The notes beneath the pieces were generated by a model, which saw only the letters and a list, made by a program, of their open reading frames with translations, searched no databases and was not told the origin of the DNA. Both the position numbers and the translations under genes were made by a program. A stretch of DNA of 64,000 nt. Source: Arcuatula senhousia (Eukaryota > Mollusca > Bivalvia > Mytilida > Mytilidae). Each line of letters opens with the position of its first letter. Positions within the stretch are counted from its first letter, which is position 1. Where the stretch lies: contig OZ020307.1 in assembly GCA_963971305.1 (NCBI GenBank), forward strand, positions 50,899,702-50,963,701. Direction: 5' to 3'. Below are positions 32,263-43,800 of this stretch, piece after piece.

Positions 32263-33205
32263 TAAGCTCCACAAGTTAATATGTCCATGTTAAGTCCCAC
32301 AAATTAATATGTCCATATTAGGTCCCACAAGTTTATATTAAGTCCCAAAAGTTAATATGTCCATATTAAGTCCCACAAGTTAATATGTCCATATCAAGTC
32401 CCACATGTTAATATGTCCATATTTAGTCCCACAAGTTAATATGCCCATATTAAGTCCCACAAGTTAATATGTCTATATTAAGTCCCACAAGTTAATATGT
32501 CTATATTATCCCACAAGTTAATATGTCTATATTAAGTAACCACAAGTTATTATGTCCATATTAAGTCCCATAAGTTAATATGTCCATATCAAGTCCCACA
32601 TGTTAATATGTCCATATTTAGTCCCACAAGTTAATATGTCCATATTAAGTCCCACAAAATAATATGACCATATTAAGTCCCACAAGTTAATATGACCATA
32701 TTAAGTCCCACAAGTTAATATGTCTATATTAAGTCTATATTAAGTTCCACAAGTTAATATGTCTATATTAAGTCCCACAAGTTGATATCAACAACAACAA
32801 CAACAAAGTTCATTTGTACCAATCAAGGTGCCCACTTTGAGCAAATCAAAATCACATGAATTATTAAACAAAATAAAAGTACCATTAAGAAATAATCATT
32901 ATGATTAGGAACAGAATATGGACATAGTAAGTCCCACAAGTTCATATGGACATATTAAGTCCCACAAGATAATATGGACATAGTAAGTCCCACAAGTTAA
33001 TATGGACCTATTAAGTCCCACAAGTTAATATGGACATAGTAAGTCCCACAAGATAATATGGACATATTAAGTCCCACAAAATAATATGGACATAGTAAGT
33101 CCCACAAGTAAATATGTCCATATTAAGTCCCATAATACCAAATCCCACAATGTAGCATTCTCAGGAAAAATTATAGAAAGTCCCACAATGTTTTTCAAAA
33201 GTCCC
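32263..33205 (-). repeat. 27-bp tandem array, AAGTCCCACAAGTTAATATG type
   Basis: Some 30 units of AAGTCCCACAAGTTAATATG followed by TCCATATT or variants, in two blocks (32263-32790, and 32915-33130 with GGACATA forms). They are separated by 125 bp containing (CAA)n. The core is GTGGGACTT on the - strand, the mirror image of the left arrays. Confidence 0.88.
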
Positions 33206-34103
33206 ACAATTGATAAGTCCCAGAATGTATCAAATGTTCGTCCGTCCGTCTGTCCGTCCGTCAACAATTCTTGTGAACACTAAAACTCAAAAACTATTAA
33301 CACCACAGTTCTGAAACTTTGCACAGCTGCTAAGTAGCATGTCATGAAGTGCATATTAAAATTTCGTGCAAATCTGTTTAATATTTTTGGAAAAAACTTC
33401 ATTTTTTATCGAAAATCACAGATTTTGAGAATTGGACTTTGTGAACACTAAAACTCAAAAACTGTTATCAATACAGTTCTGAAACTTTGCACAGCTGCTA
33501 AGTAGCATGTCATGATGTGCATATTAAAATTTCGTGCAAATCTGTTTAATATTTTTGGAAAAAACTTCATTTTTTATCGAAAATCACAGATTTTGAGAAT
33601 TGGACTTTGTGAACACTAAAACTCAAAACCTGTTAACAATACAGTTCTGAAACTTTGCACAGCTGCTCAGTAGTATGTCATGCTGTGCATATTAAAATTT
33701 CGTGCAAATCTGTTTGATATTTTTGGAAAAAACTTCATTTTTTATTGAAAATCACAGATTTTGAGAATTGGACTTTGTGAACACTAAACTCAAAAACTGT
33801 TAACAATACAGTTCTGAAACTTTGTTCGGCTGCTAAGTAGCATGTCTTGATTTGCATATTAAAATTTGGTGCAAATCTGATTAATATTTTTGGAAAAAAC
33901 TTCATTTTTTATCGAAAATCACAGATTTTTAGAATAGGAATTTTTGAACTATAAAACTCAAAGGCTATTAACAATACAGATCTGAAGTTTCATATGCATT
34001 CCATGGAACATGCCTTAGTGGTTATAATTAAAGTTCGTATGATTTTGAAAACACTTAGATATTTTGCCGCGGGGCCCTTTCTGACTTTGTCAGTATTCTA
34101 GTT

Positions 34104-34579
34104 ATGCATGTACACAATGTATATATATGAATGGGGTGGGTACAAAATTTCTGGGCCGCACATCTGTACCCTTAAATACTTGGTACACATTTGTCCTATT
34201 AGTTGCATCCCCATCTTTTGACCTTGACTTTTGAATTTCTGGTTGAATGACTTACAATTTCAAATATGTAAAAATAGCAGTGTTAGTTTTTTTTATGAGC
34301 AAGAACTACTATAAGTCATAGGTTAATAAAACTGTTTATGCTTATTACTCAGTGTAAGACTTACAACAGCATCCTCATCTTTTAATCTTGTCCTTGTTTC
34401 CAGTGGAGTTACTTTTGATAGTTTTCATTGGTATTTTTGTGGTATGCATGTGAGTTCAGTTTTTTTCAACAGTGAAATAACTAGGTATTGGCAGGAGAGA
34501 CACACTTTAGTGTTAACTCTTCTTGAAATTAATGGTCAATGGTTGAAAGTTGTCTTTATATTTTATCAGTAACTACTTA
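34104..34579 (+). other. Spacer with an old family B tail
   Basis: No gene. The end GGCAGGAGAGACACACTTTAG at about 34490-34510 is a decayed family B end cap. Confidence 0.5.
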
Positions 34580-36101
34580 TTAGCTCACCTGGACCGAAGG
34601 TCCATGGGAGCTTATACCATCACTTGGCTTCCGTCGTCGTCGTCGTCGTCTGTTAACAATTTTTCAAACTTTAACTTGTCAGACACCATAAGTCCAATTG
34701 CAACCAAACTTGGTACAGTTGTTTAGTAGCATTATGTGTACAAAACTATCGTTCGGATTTTTGATTCGTAAAAAAACATGGCCGCCATGGCTAAAAATAG
34801 AACATAGGGGTAAATTGTAGTTTTTTGCTAATAACTCAAAATCAGTACCAGATATCAAAATTCTGGCATAGGGTTAAAGTAATAAGCACATCAAGATCTA
34901 CCTGCCCAGAAATTTTCAAGAAGATCCAACAACCGATGTAGGAGTTATTGCCCTTTTTCTGGATTTTTTTCAAAATTTTGCACTTTTTTAGCCCTATATC
35001 TTGAAAACTATACAAGATATTTTAAAAATTCAAATTGCATATGATTAAGCACATCAAGATCTACATTTCATGTGATAAGGTCAAAGCTGTAGAACCATTT
35101 CTTTTAGGAGTTATGCCCCTTAAAGCATCAAAATTTACCATTTTTCATTACTTTTCCCCTGAATTTCATAGATTAACTTGTCTGACACCATGCATCCAAC
35201 TTCAACCAAACTTGGCACAGTTGTTGAATAGCATAAACGCTTCAATTTTATCGTTGGGATTTTTGATTCGTAAAAAAATATTGCCGCCATGGCTAAAAAT
35301 AGAACGTAGGGGTAAATTGCAGTTTTTTGCTTATAACTCAAAAATAGTTACAGATATCGAAATTCTGATGGGAGACAAAAGTGATCAGCATCTCAAGTTC
35401 TACCTGCTAAGATATATTCAAGAAGATCCAACAATCGATATAGGAGTTATTGTCCTTTTTAAAAAAAATTTTCAAATTTTTTCACTTATTTAGCCCTGTA
35501 TCTTGAAAACTATGCAAGATATTTCAAAAATTTAAATTGCATATGATTTAGCACATCAAGATCTACATTTCATGTAATAAGGTTAAAGCTGTAGAACCAT
35601 TTCTTTTAGGAGTTATGGCCCTTTAAACAACAAAATTTACCATTTTTCATTACTTTTCCCCTGAATTTCAAAGATTAACTTGTTTGACAACATCTTAACA
35701 TGTCACACTTGTTTAATAGCTTATATGCTACAACTCTATCGTTCAGATTTCTTTTTTGTAAAAAACATGGCCGCCATGGCTAAAAATAGAACAAAGGGGT
35801 AAATTGTATTTTTTTGCTAGTAACTCAAAAATGGTTTCAGATATCAAAATTGTGCAAGAATCAAAAGTGATCAGCATATTAAGACCTACCTGTCCTGAAA
35901 TTTTCGAAAAGATCTCACTGCTGTAGTGGGAGTTATTGTTCTTTTTTCTAATTTTTGCCAAATTTACACTTATTAAGCCCAATATCTTGAAAACTAACCA
36001 AGATATTTCAGAAATTTAAATCGCACAATAATACCCATCTACAAATATATGTACCTGTGTAGTTCAGGTGAGCGATTCAGGCTCTTGGGAGCCTCTTGTT
36101 T
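34580..36101 (+). mobile_element. Family A element (variant, complete)
   Basis: It starts TAGCTCACCTGGACCGAAGG, then (GTC)n, with about three core units (AACATGGCCGCCATGGC, GGAGTTATTGCCCTTTTT). It ends CAGGTGAGCGATTCAGGCTC then TTGGGAGCCTCTTG. ORFs inside (for example 35035-35493) lie in the core repeat and change with each unit; they are not credible genes. Confidence 0.83.
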
Positions 36102-36215
36102 AATTTTGATAAATCATGCCTTCAGTAAGATCTTTTATGGTGATTACTGAATTAAGTTCTGTTTGGTATTTACTTTCTGTTGACTGACTTGGTAATTTTT
36201 GACATAATATATATA

Positions 36216-36693
36216 AAAAATAGCTACGGATGTTTTCATCCGTAAACCATCCGTAATTCATCCGTAAATGTACGGATGAATACGGAAAAATCGAGCACAC
36301 GGATGTTTTTCATCCGTATATTATCATCCGTAGTACGGATGGAATTCATCCGTAGCATTTAAAATACCCTGTATTTCTGTTTCCATATGATCGAGGTCAT
36401 AACATTAATTTTAGAGGGGTTTCGGGAAATTTTTCTGTAAAAATGGTATTTTCATGATACGGATGAAAAACGGATGAAATACGGACGTTTTACGGATGGT
36501 TTGAGCTACGGATGAAAAACAGATAGAATGATATTCATCCGTAAATGTTCTTCCGTTTTACGGATAGTTCATTACGGATAAAATTCAGACGTGGATGAAA
36601 TAACCGTTTTACGGATGAAAAAACGGATGATTTACGGATGGATTGAGGACCATCATTCTGTTATACATCCGTAATACATCCGTAGCTATTTTT
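36216..36693. mobile_element. MITE-like element made of CATCCGTA/TACGGATG words
   Basis: Inverted ends AAAAATAGCTACGGATGT and ACATCCGTAGCTATTTTT. Inside there are about 17 exact copies of the octamer in both orientations plus several one-base variants. There is no coding capacity. The word density would let one strand fold in many alternative ways. Confidence 0.8.
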
Positions 36694-37079
36694 CCTGTGT
36701 ACATAAGGGATTCATTTCCAATGAAGTACTCGGCTTTGGCAAGATGAGTTGTCAATTTGGTTAACATGTCACACCTGAAGCATAATCAATGAAACTATAT
36801 TTAACCCAATAGAAGGTACTAATGGAGGATTTGTATGTCAAAACACAAAACCAGTAAGTAACACAATAGCACACAACAACAACTGAATAGCAAACAACAA
36901 AGTAAAATCGAGTCATAACTCAGGCTCTTGAATAAAATAGCAAGATGTTAACTTGAGTGATTATTGCTGATTAGAAAGTTGAAGTCATTACAGGCAAGTG
37001 GGCTCATTCTTGTCAACTAGCATTGAGGTGTAAGCAATTGCTTCATTTTGAAGACCTTTGTGATTGAAAATGCTAATAA
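36694..37079. other. Intergenic spacer, nothing recognised
   Basis: AT-rich sequence with no ORF or repeat that I can support. Confidence 0.5.
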
Positions 37080-38013
37080 AAAGCTACGCCGAGCCCAGCA
37101 TGATACGACCGCAACAAGTTGAACCCTGTACATTGGAGGCCCAATATGGATAGTCTATTGCTTTGGTCACATGCAGCCCATGGTGGACTTACAAAGCTTT
37201 TTACACATGCAACCTATGGTGGACTTTAAAATGCATATTTGACACATATATATTTACAATAACATTTAATAGAAAAAAAATTATTTCTATATTCATTGAC
37301 ATTTTTGACACGATTAAGCCCCTTTTGGCCCTTTTTAAAAAAAGGTTAGGACCACAAAATGCAATTAGAAGCTTCCTTCAGTGTATATAACCATCATATT
37401 TAAACTTCATAACAATTGGCTGGCCCACTACAGCTAAATTTCTTGTGTAAAACCATTTGCCTTGACCAACTTTTAAAAATGGCGTTTTTTGCCCCTTCGA
37501 CCCCTTATATCTCAAAAACAGTAAGAGATATTTCAAATCTGATTGAAAAATGCAGGCAGGGATTTTCACAAGGATTCCAATGAAAAAAGATTTTGAAAAT
37601 CGGACCACAAATAAAAAAGTTGATTTTTTGGGTGTGGCCCGTCTTTGGCCCCCTGTAGCAATGTAACAGTTCAATATACATCAAAACCATTTAGACATTT
37701 TGTTGACAGAATTTAATAAGGAATTCAATAAAAAAAGAATTTTCAAAATCCAATGAATAATAAACATTCTACAACAGTTTTGTCAATACACCTGTATTAG
37801 CCCCTTTTGGTCCTTTTTTCTGAAACGGTAGGGGCCACCAACCCCAAATACAATAGGAACCTTCCTCTAGTGGTTACAAACATCATATAAAAATTTCATA
37901 ACAATTGGTCAATATTTACTCAAGTTATCGCACGGAAACCAAATGTCCCCAGACGACGACAACGACGACAGCATCATACCATTATACGTCCGCAAATTTT
38001 TTGCGGTCGTATA
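37080..38013 (+). mobile_element. Family I element (copy 1)
   Basis: It starts AGCTACGCCGAGCCCAGCAT then GATACGACCGCAA, and ends in the hairpin CCGCAAATTTTTTGCGGTCG then TATAA. Ends are inverted (ATACGACCGCAA/TTGCGGTCGTAT). A diverged copy lies in reverse at 62462-63075. Short ORFs inside are not supported. Confidence 0.75.
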
Positions 38014-38743
38014 AAAATTCTTTGATTGGTTATTGTCAATGGTATTTTGTTGAATGTGCCTTGCATATTTACTACATAATTCTGCTTTCTAAATTGTGGA
38101 CTGATGGATTCAATCAGCTACATATATACTGGTTTATTTTCTGGAAACCCAGTTGATGTTAAATTGTTCAAAACTTTTGACATGTATTAATAGAATTTAA
38201 ATAACAAAATTTTATTGAACAATACAAAACAAAGACGGTAACAATACATTCAGCTGTAAAGGTAAATATTTAAATTTTCGTCATATATGCACTACAATTT
38301 GAGAATCTGTCAAAACATATAACATCTATGATTCTATAATACAATTCACAAAATATCCTTATATTATTACAGTTTATGAGAAACTTGCAAAAAAAAAAAA
38401 CCCCAAGGTTAAAACAGTAAAAATTCTTTAAAAAAATTAACGTGGGCACTAAAGAAATAGGGAGATCTAAGTCGAACAACCTATTTTACAACAAGAACTA
38501 AATGTGACCTTTAAACAAAATTATTTTCAACATTAATTAATCATTAATTATATAAGGGGGATTGTCTTCCACCAGTATTAATAAAAATTACAACAAAGTT
38601 CCAGACAATAAATTTAGCTATGCCTGACGCACATTTCCTCTATTCAATAAACACGGATTTTGATGTTGACATGGTAAAATGACATGAATTCATCTTCAAA
38701 TGACTTAATGTAATGACTTGATGTATTAACCCAATTCCCAGTC
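38014..38743 (-). other. 3' flank of PRPSAP
   Basis: Region downstream of the PRPSAP stop on the - strand; it should contain the 3' UTR. AT-rich with A-runs; I cannot place the poly(A) site with confidence and see no other gene. Confidence 0.5.
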
Positions 38744-38902
38744 CTAGTCTTCCAATGCTATATTCCTAAAGAGATATGACATGGATTCATTATTGTGGAT
38801 CCTACGGATTGCCTCTGTTAACATTATACTGATGTCCACAGTCTTTATCTTGTGACACTGCATCTTCTGTATCTCATGAGGTACTGTGTTGGTCACTATG
38901 AC
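38744..38902 (-). CDS. PRPSAP1/2: PRPSAP exon 9 (stop codon)
   Basis: Acceptor TTTTGTAG; encodes [20 protein letters not shown], then [22 protein letters not shown] and TAG at 38746-38744. The ending is typical of the family. Confidence 0.96.
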   Translation of the reverse strand, partial: VIVTNTVPHEIQKMQCHKIKTVDISIMLTEAIRRIHNNESMSYLFRNIALED

Positions 38903-40807
38903 CTACAAAAAACCAAAATTTAAAACATGTATATACTAGATATAATGTGAATTTCATTATTTTTTATGCCCCTGCAACTATAGCTTGGGGGGTAAATTGT
39001 TTTACCCTTGTCCCTCTATTGGTCCCGAAAGTTTTCTGGACTTTTTTTCACATACTTGCAGATATTGAGCTGACTTTCGGAATTCGAGTCTATCATGATG
39101 AGTTACAGATCAAGTTAACATTTCATGCCCATTTATTGATTTTCACCTAATTTATGGCCCTTACACTTGGAAAATTTTATGAAAAAAAACAGTTTTCTTG
39201 ACTTTTCTATAATTACGACTCAATTTTTCCATACATTGCTTGGGCATTATCTGTATCCTACAGACATAAACACCTGACGTTTTATGGTGGGGATGAATAA
39301 GTCTTACATTGTATACTTGGCAGAGGGGGCATTACCTTTTCTAGTTTTAAATTGAGAAAAATGTTAGGTTCTAAGTCTTTAGGAGTGCAAAGTACCAAAG
39401 ATTTTCCCATTGAAAACAATGCTTTCCTGTCAAAATTCATAATTTTCTGTATGTCTCAAAATAAAAATTTTGGGTTTTAATTTCTATTCAGAAGAAAGAA
39501 AAATATATAATGACATTTTTACCGGGTACGAAACTATATGGTCCCATGGCTTTTACGGGACAAAAATTTATGTTTTAGTATGTACCTGAAAATTCATGCC
39601 TTTTTCTTTAGAAATTGCGGAAAAATAAAATGCGTTTTAACAGTAATATTAACATGATTAAATCACGTTTCATATGTGGAATAAAGACGTAACTCACTGT
39701 ACAATATTTCTACCAAAAATCATTTTTCATTTATAACCACACGTAAAAAGCCATGTATTTACTCCTGTATTGTATCTTCCCTTCACAGGCGATGACTTCA
39801 CATACGTACCTATTTGGTACCTTGCTACCTTAAACTCTATACATGTATTGACATTTTTAAAAATCCAATTATCTCCCTTGAATGGTACCAGAAGGTGATG
39901 AAATTTCTATATGCACTGGTTAGCTTGATGTACTTTTTTCATTTAAAGTATTATAAATACATCAAGTGGTTTGAATGAATTACACTTACAAAATATAAGG
40001 ACAGATGGTTGGAGGGATAGGCATGTGATTTGTTTGGGAGGTTGAAGGTTGGTTTAAACAAGTAGTACTGTGAGCGAGCTCACAAAAGGATACCCCCCGC
40101 TTCATATTGGACTCTGTACTGTAAAAAAAAATCTCAAGTCCAGTTATCTCATCTCAGTAATAACCAAGAGCAATACAAATTCTTCATGCACATCTACAGA
40201 TGATGTACTTCTTTCATGTAAAGTTTCATCAAAATCCATCAAGCGGTTTAGGAGGAGTTGCACTTACGAGGTCTCCCATTGAATAATGTATTTAAAAAGT
40301 CTAAGTCCAGTTATCTCCCCTAAATGATGTCTGATTGCAATGAAAATTCCCTATGCACATCTGCATATGATGTACTTCTTTTATGTAAAGTTTCATCAAA
40401 ATCCATCAAGCGGTTTAGGAGGAGTTGCGCTTACGGGATCTCCCATTGAATAATGTATTATAATGTATTTTAAAAGTCTAAATCCAATTATCTCCCCTGA
40501 ATGATGTCTGATTGCAATGAAAAATTCTTCATGCACATCTACATATGATGTACTTCCTTCATGTAAAGTTTCATCAAAATCCTTCCAGCAGTTTAGGAGG
40601 AGTTGCGCTTACGAGGTCTCCCATTGAATAATGTATTTTAAAAAGTTTAAGTCCAATTATCTCCCCTGAATGATGTCCGAGTGCGATGAAAATTCTTCAT
40701 GCACATCTGCATATGATGTACTTCCTTTATCTAAAGTTTCAGCAAAATCCTCCCAGCGGTTTAGGAGGAGAAGCGCTTACGAGTTATGTGGACAGACGGA
40801 CGAACGG

Positions 40808-40839
<32 letters not shown>

Positions 40840-43800
40840 GGTGTTTCCTATATACCCCCCCAAACTTTGTTTGCGGGGGGTATAATAATCTTTCCTCATT
40901 AGTTGTCATGGTAACCTACCTCATCTATACTGGATTCTTCTATTAGCCTAGGAGCATCAGACGACAGAAGTCCATGTGTTGCCATGACAAACACCTTGTA
41001 TGCTCCCCTGTCTTTTAGAACTTCTGCTATACTGACAAATGCTTGGACATCATCTATCATATCATCCTGTAACAAAAATCTATGATTATAATTCTGCAAA
41101 TAAACTTTTGGATAAAGGTCCCTGTAAACCAGGAAATTTTGCGCAGTCTTTTTTTTGTGGTTGGATGACTGAATTTTAGTTCACGCAGTTTTAAATTTGC
41201 GGTGTAATGTTGTTGTCAATAGAAGACAAACACTGTTTAATTCTGGCACTAGCAATGTCAATGCAAAAATTGCAAAAAAAAAACTGCTGCGAAAATTTCC
41301 CGGTTTACAGTATATGGTAATCACTTCGTCTGTCCATCTGTCCACAAATGTCTACATTGCATGTAAATTTCTTTGCTCTTATGATATTTGAATGCATTTC
41401 ATTTTTGTTGCATTAAGCATAAAATTGAAGCCGGTGGTGTAGTGGTTAACGCGTCGGGCTACTAACACCAAGGTTCGTGGTTCGATCCTCGTCCGGGGTG
41501 AAAATTTCATGAACCAATTTTCCGACTCTCTCTTGAAACCATTTGCGAGGATGGTCTCAAGGAACGATGCTAGTCCTTCGGAAGGGACGAAAAAAGGTTG
41601 TCCCGTGTATGTGGAGAGCAATACCCCATGCACGTTAAAGACCCCTTTGTAGAGTTCGATAAGAGTAGGCTCAATGGGGGCCGCTGCAAAGGCCACACTC
41701 GCAACCTGCTAGCTGGAGAGGGATTTACATAAGCATAAAGCTTGTTTCCCAATTAAGGATAAATAAATATGTTTAAACTAATAAAATTGAGCTCAAATAT
41801 TCAATTAAGTTTGCTTTTTCCTGCAATAACAATGCCACCCTCCCCTTTATTAAATCTGAAGTTTCATAAATATCCATATAGTCATTTCAGTGATGACGAG
41901 TTGATGCATGAGTATTTCTCAGCAAACTTTAGGTTCAAAGGGCTGTAACTCCAATAAAAATTTGAGGATCAAAATTTCCTTGCAATATGCTTAACTACAA
42001 ATGTTTTACTTACTATATAAGTTTAAAAAAAATGATACAGTAGTTTCAGAGGAGGTGCACTGACAAGTTGATAATTGATAATTTTCAGCCATTTTGAAGT
42101 TTAAATACATACTATGTTGAACTTAATATTTAACAAGTTTCCTAAAATTCCATACAGTAGTTTCAGAGGATTTGTGCTGACAGGATGAAAAATTAGTATT
42201 TTCTGCAAATTTAAAAGTTCAAAGTGGCCATAATTCCCACAAAAATTTGATTATAAAAATTCCCTGGTAATATGCACAACTTAGTTTTGTTGAATTTGGG
42301 TTTAAGAGGAGTTGTGCTGACAAACTTTTTGACAAACATGGACAGACATGACAAAAAAAATGTCTCCCCACAAACACTGGGGGAGACATAATTTATTTCA
42401 AAAATAACTAAATTAAATCACATAACTGGTTAAATCTTACCACAATGATTGCTATTCTCCCACTAACATCACCAACAACGTTGATAGGGGGCTTCTCTTT
42501 ACACTGTAGAACTAAAATGAGAAACAAATGCCAATTCCAATAAAGTTTCATAGAAAAAAAAATATTTGAATAAGATGAAAGTATTCTGCAATGCATTCAT
42601 ATTTCAAATCCTTGTTAGATGTTTTTTTTTCAATCCATTTGAATATATATTACATTCATTAAATGCTATAATATTTTAAATAAACAAAAGTTTCAACAAG
42701 AGGCTCCCAGGAGCCTGAATCGCTCACCTGACATATGTGCCTGAAGTAAAGGTTATAAGGCAAGATCTATTTAATGTTGAAAGGGTCATAAGATTAATAA
42801 GGGGGTCATCTGACAATATGGTGGATCTAAAGCTGCTGATCACTTTTGTTCTCAATCAAAATCTAACAAGATTGCTACGCGTAGCCATGTGTCCCCCGCC
42901 GCTGCATAAAAGTTGTGTGGTATGTCAATTCAAGCAATACATTCTCTGAGAAACGATAGAAATAGGTTGTCAAAATATGAGATGATCACCTATTAACAGT
43001 ACCCTATCAGTGTGTAAAGTTTCAGCAACATCCATTCAGTAGTATCCAAGGAGTTGCATCCACAAAAACGATTGACAAAGTCCCATTTTTCGGACTGAAA
43101 AATCACAAATTCATAAATAACTCGAAAACCGTAAATATCGCTTCAAATTTTTTTCCGTATTAATATAGAGTACCTTTTGGTCTATCAGCCTACAAAATTT
43201 CAGAACCCTGTGCACCTAGGTAACCAAGATATTGGATGTCCTATATTTTGACCTTTCTTCCCTGTTTCCATGGAAAAAGCGGCCATTTTTAAAATTTCAA
43301 ATATTGGATGATCATCTACTAACAGTACCCTATCAGTGTGTAAAGTTTCAGCAACATCGGTTCAGTAGTGTCTGAGGAGTTGTACCCACAAAAATGTTTG
43401 ACTAAGTCCCATTTTTCGGACTGAAAAATCACAAATTCGTAAATAACTCGAAAACCGTAAATATCGCTTCAAAATTTTTTTCCGTATTATTATAGAGTAC
43501 CTTTTGCTCTATCAGCCTACAAAATTTCAGAACCCTGTGCACCTAGGTAACCGAGATATTGAATGTCCTATATTTTGACCTTTCTTCCGTTTCCATGGAA
43601 ACGGCGGCCATTTTGAAAATTTCAAATATGGGATGATCATCTACTAATTGTACCCTATCAGTGTGTAAAGTTTCAGCAACATCCGTTCAGTAGTGTCCGA
43701 GGAGTTGCACCCACAAAAAACGTGACGGACGGACGGACGGACGGACAGACGGACGGACGGAGACCATTACTAAGTCCCTACGCCGCGTTGCGGCGGGGGA

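Larger units (their letters stand above)
17809..33238. mobile_element. Giant inverted-terminus element with inward GTGGGACTT arrays
   Basis: The left end reads TACATTATGGGACTTTTTTT and the right end reads, inverted, TACATTCTGGGACTTATC. Just inside, GTGGGACTT occurs on the + strand at the left (17841-20360 and 25755-26180) and on the - strand at the right (32263-33205). This is the layout of subterminal transposase-binding repeats in large DNA transposons (known for other superfamilies). Later insertions inside it are the BEL/Pao-type element, one B and one B2. Without them it would be about 8.5 kb. A decayed spliced gene lies at 26401-29304. Superfamily not recognised. Confidence 0.6.
17731..34103 (+). 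mobile_element. Family D element split by a 15.4-kb insertion
   Basis: The D start (AGGGCCCCGCATCGAAGATG plus GTCC tract) is at 17731-17808. The rest of the same family (remaining GTCC tract, four 173-bp core units, and the end GCCGCGGGGCCCTTTCTGAC) runs from about 33239 to 34103. Put together these equal one ordinary D element, so everything between is a later insertion. Confidence 0.78.

Noticed and set aside
32263..33130. CRISPR-like regularly spaced repeats
   Set aside because: Units are contiguous tandem repeats with near-identical filler, no unique spacers and no cas genes; the genome is eukaryotic.
41430..41500. tRNA gene
   Set aside because: The A and B boxes belong to the head of a SINE with a long tail and a target-site duplication; the acceptor stem is not maintained.
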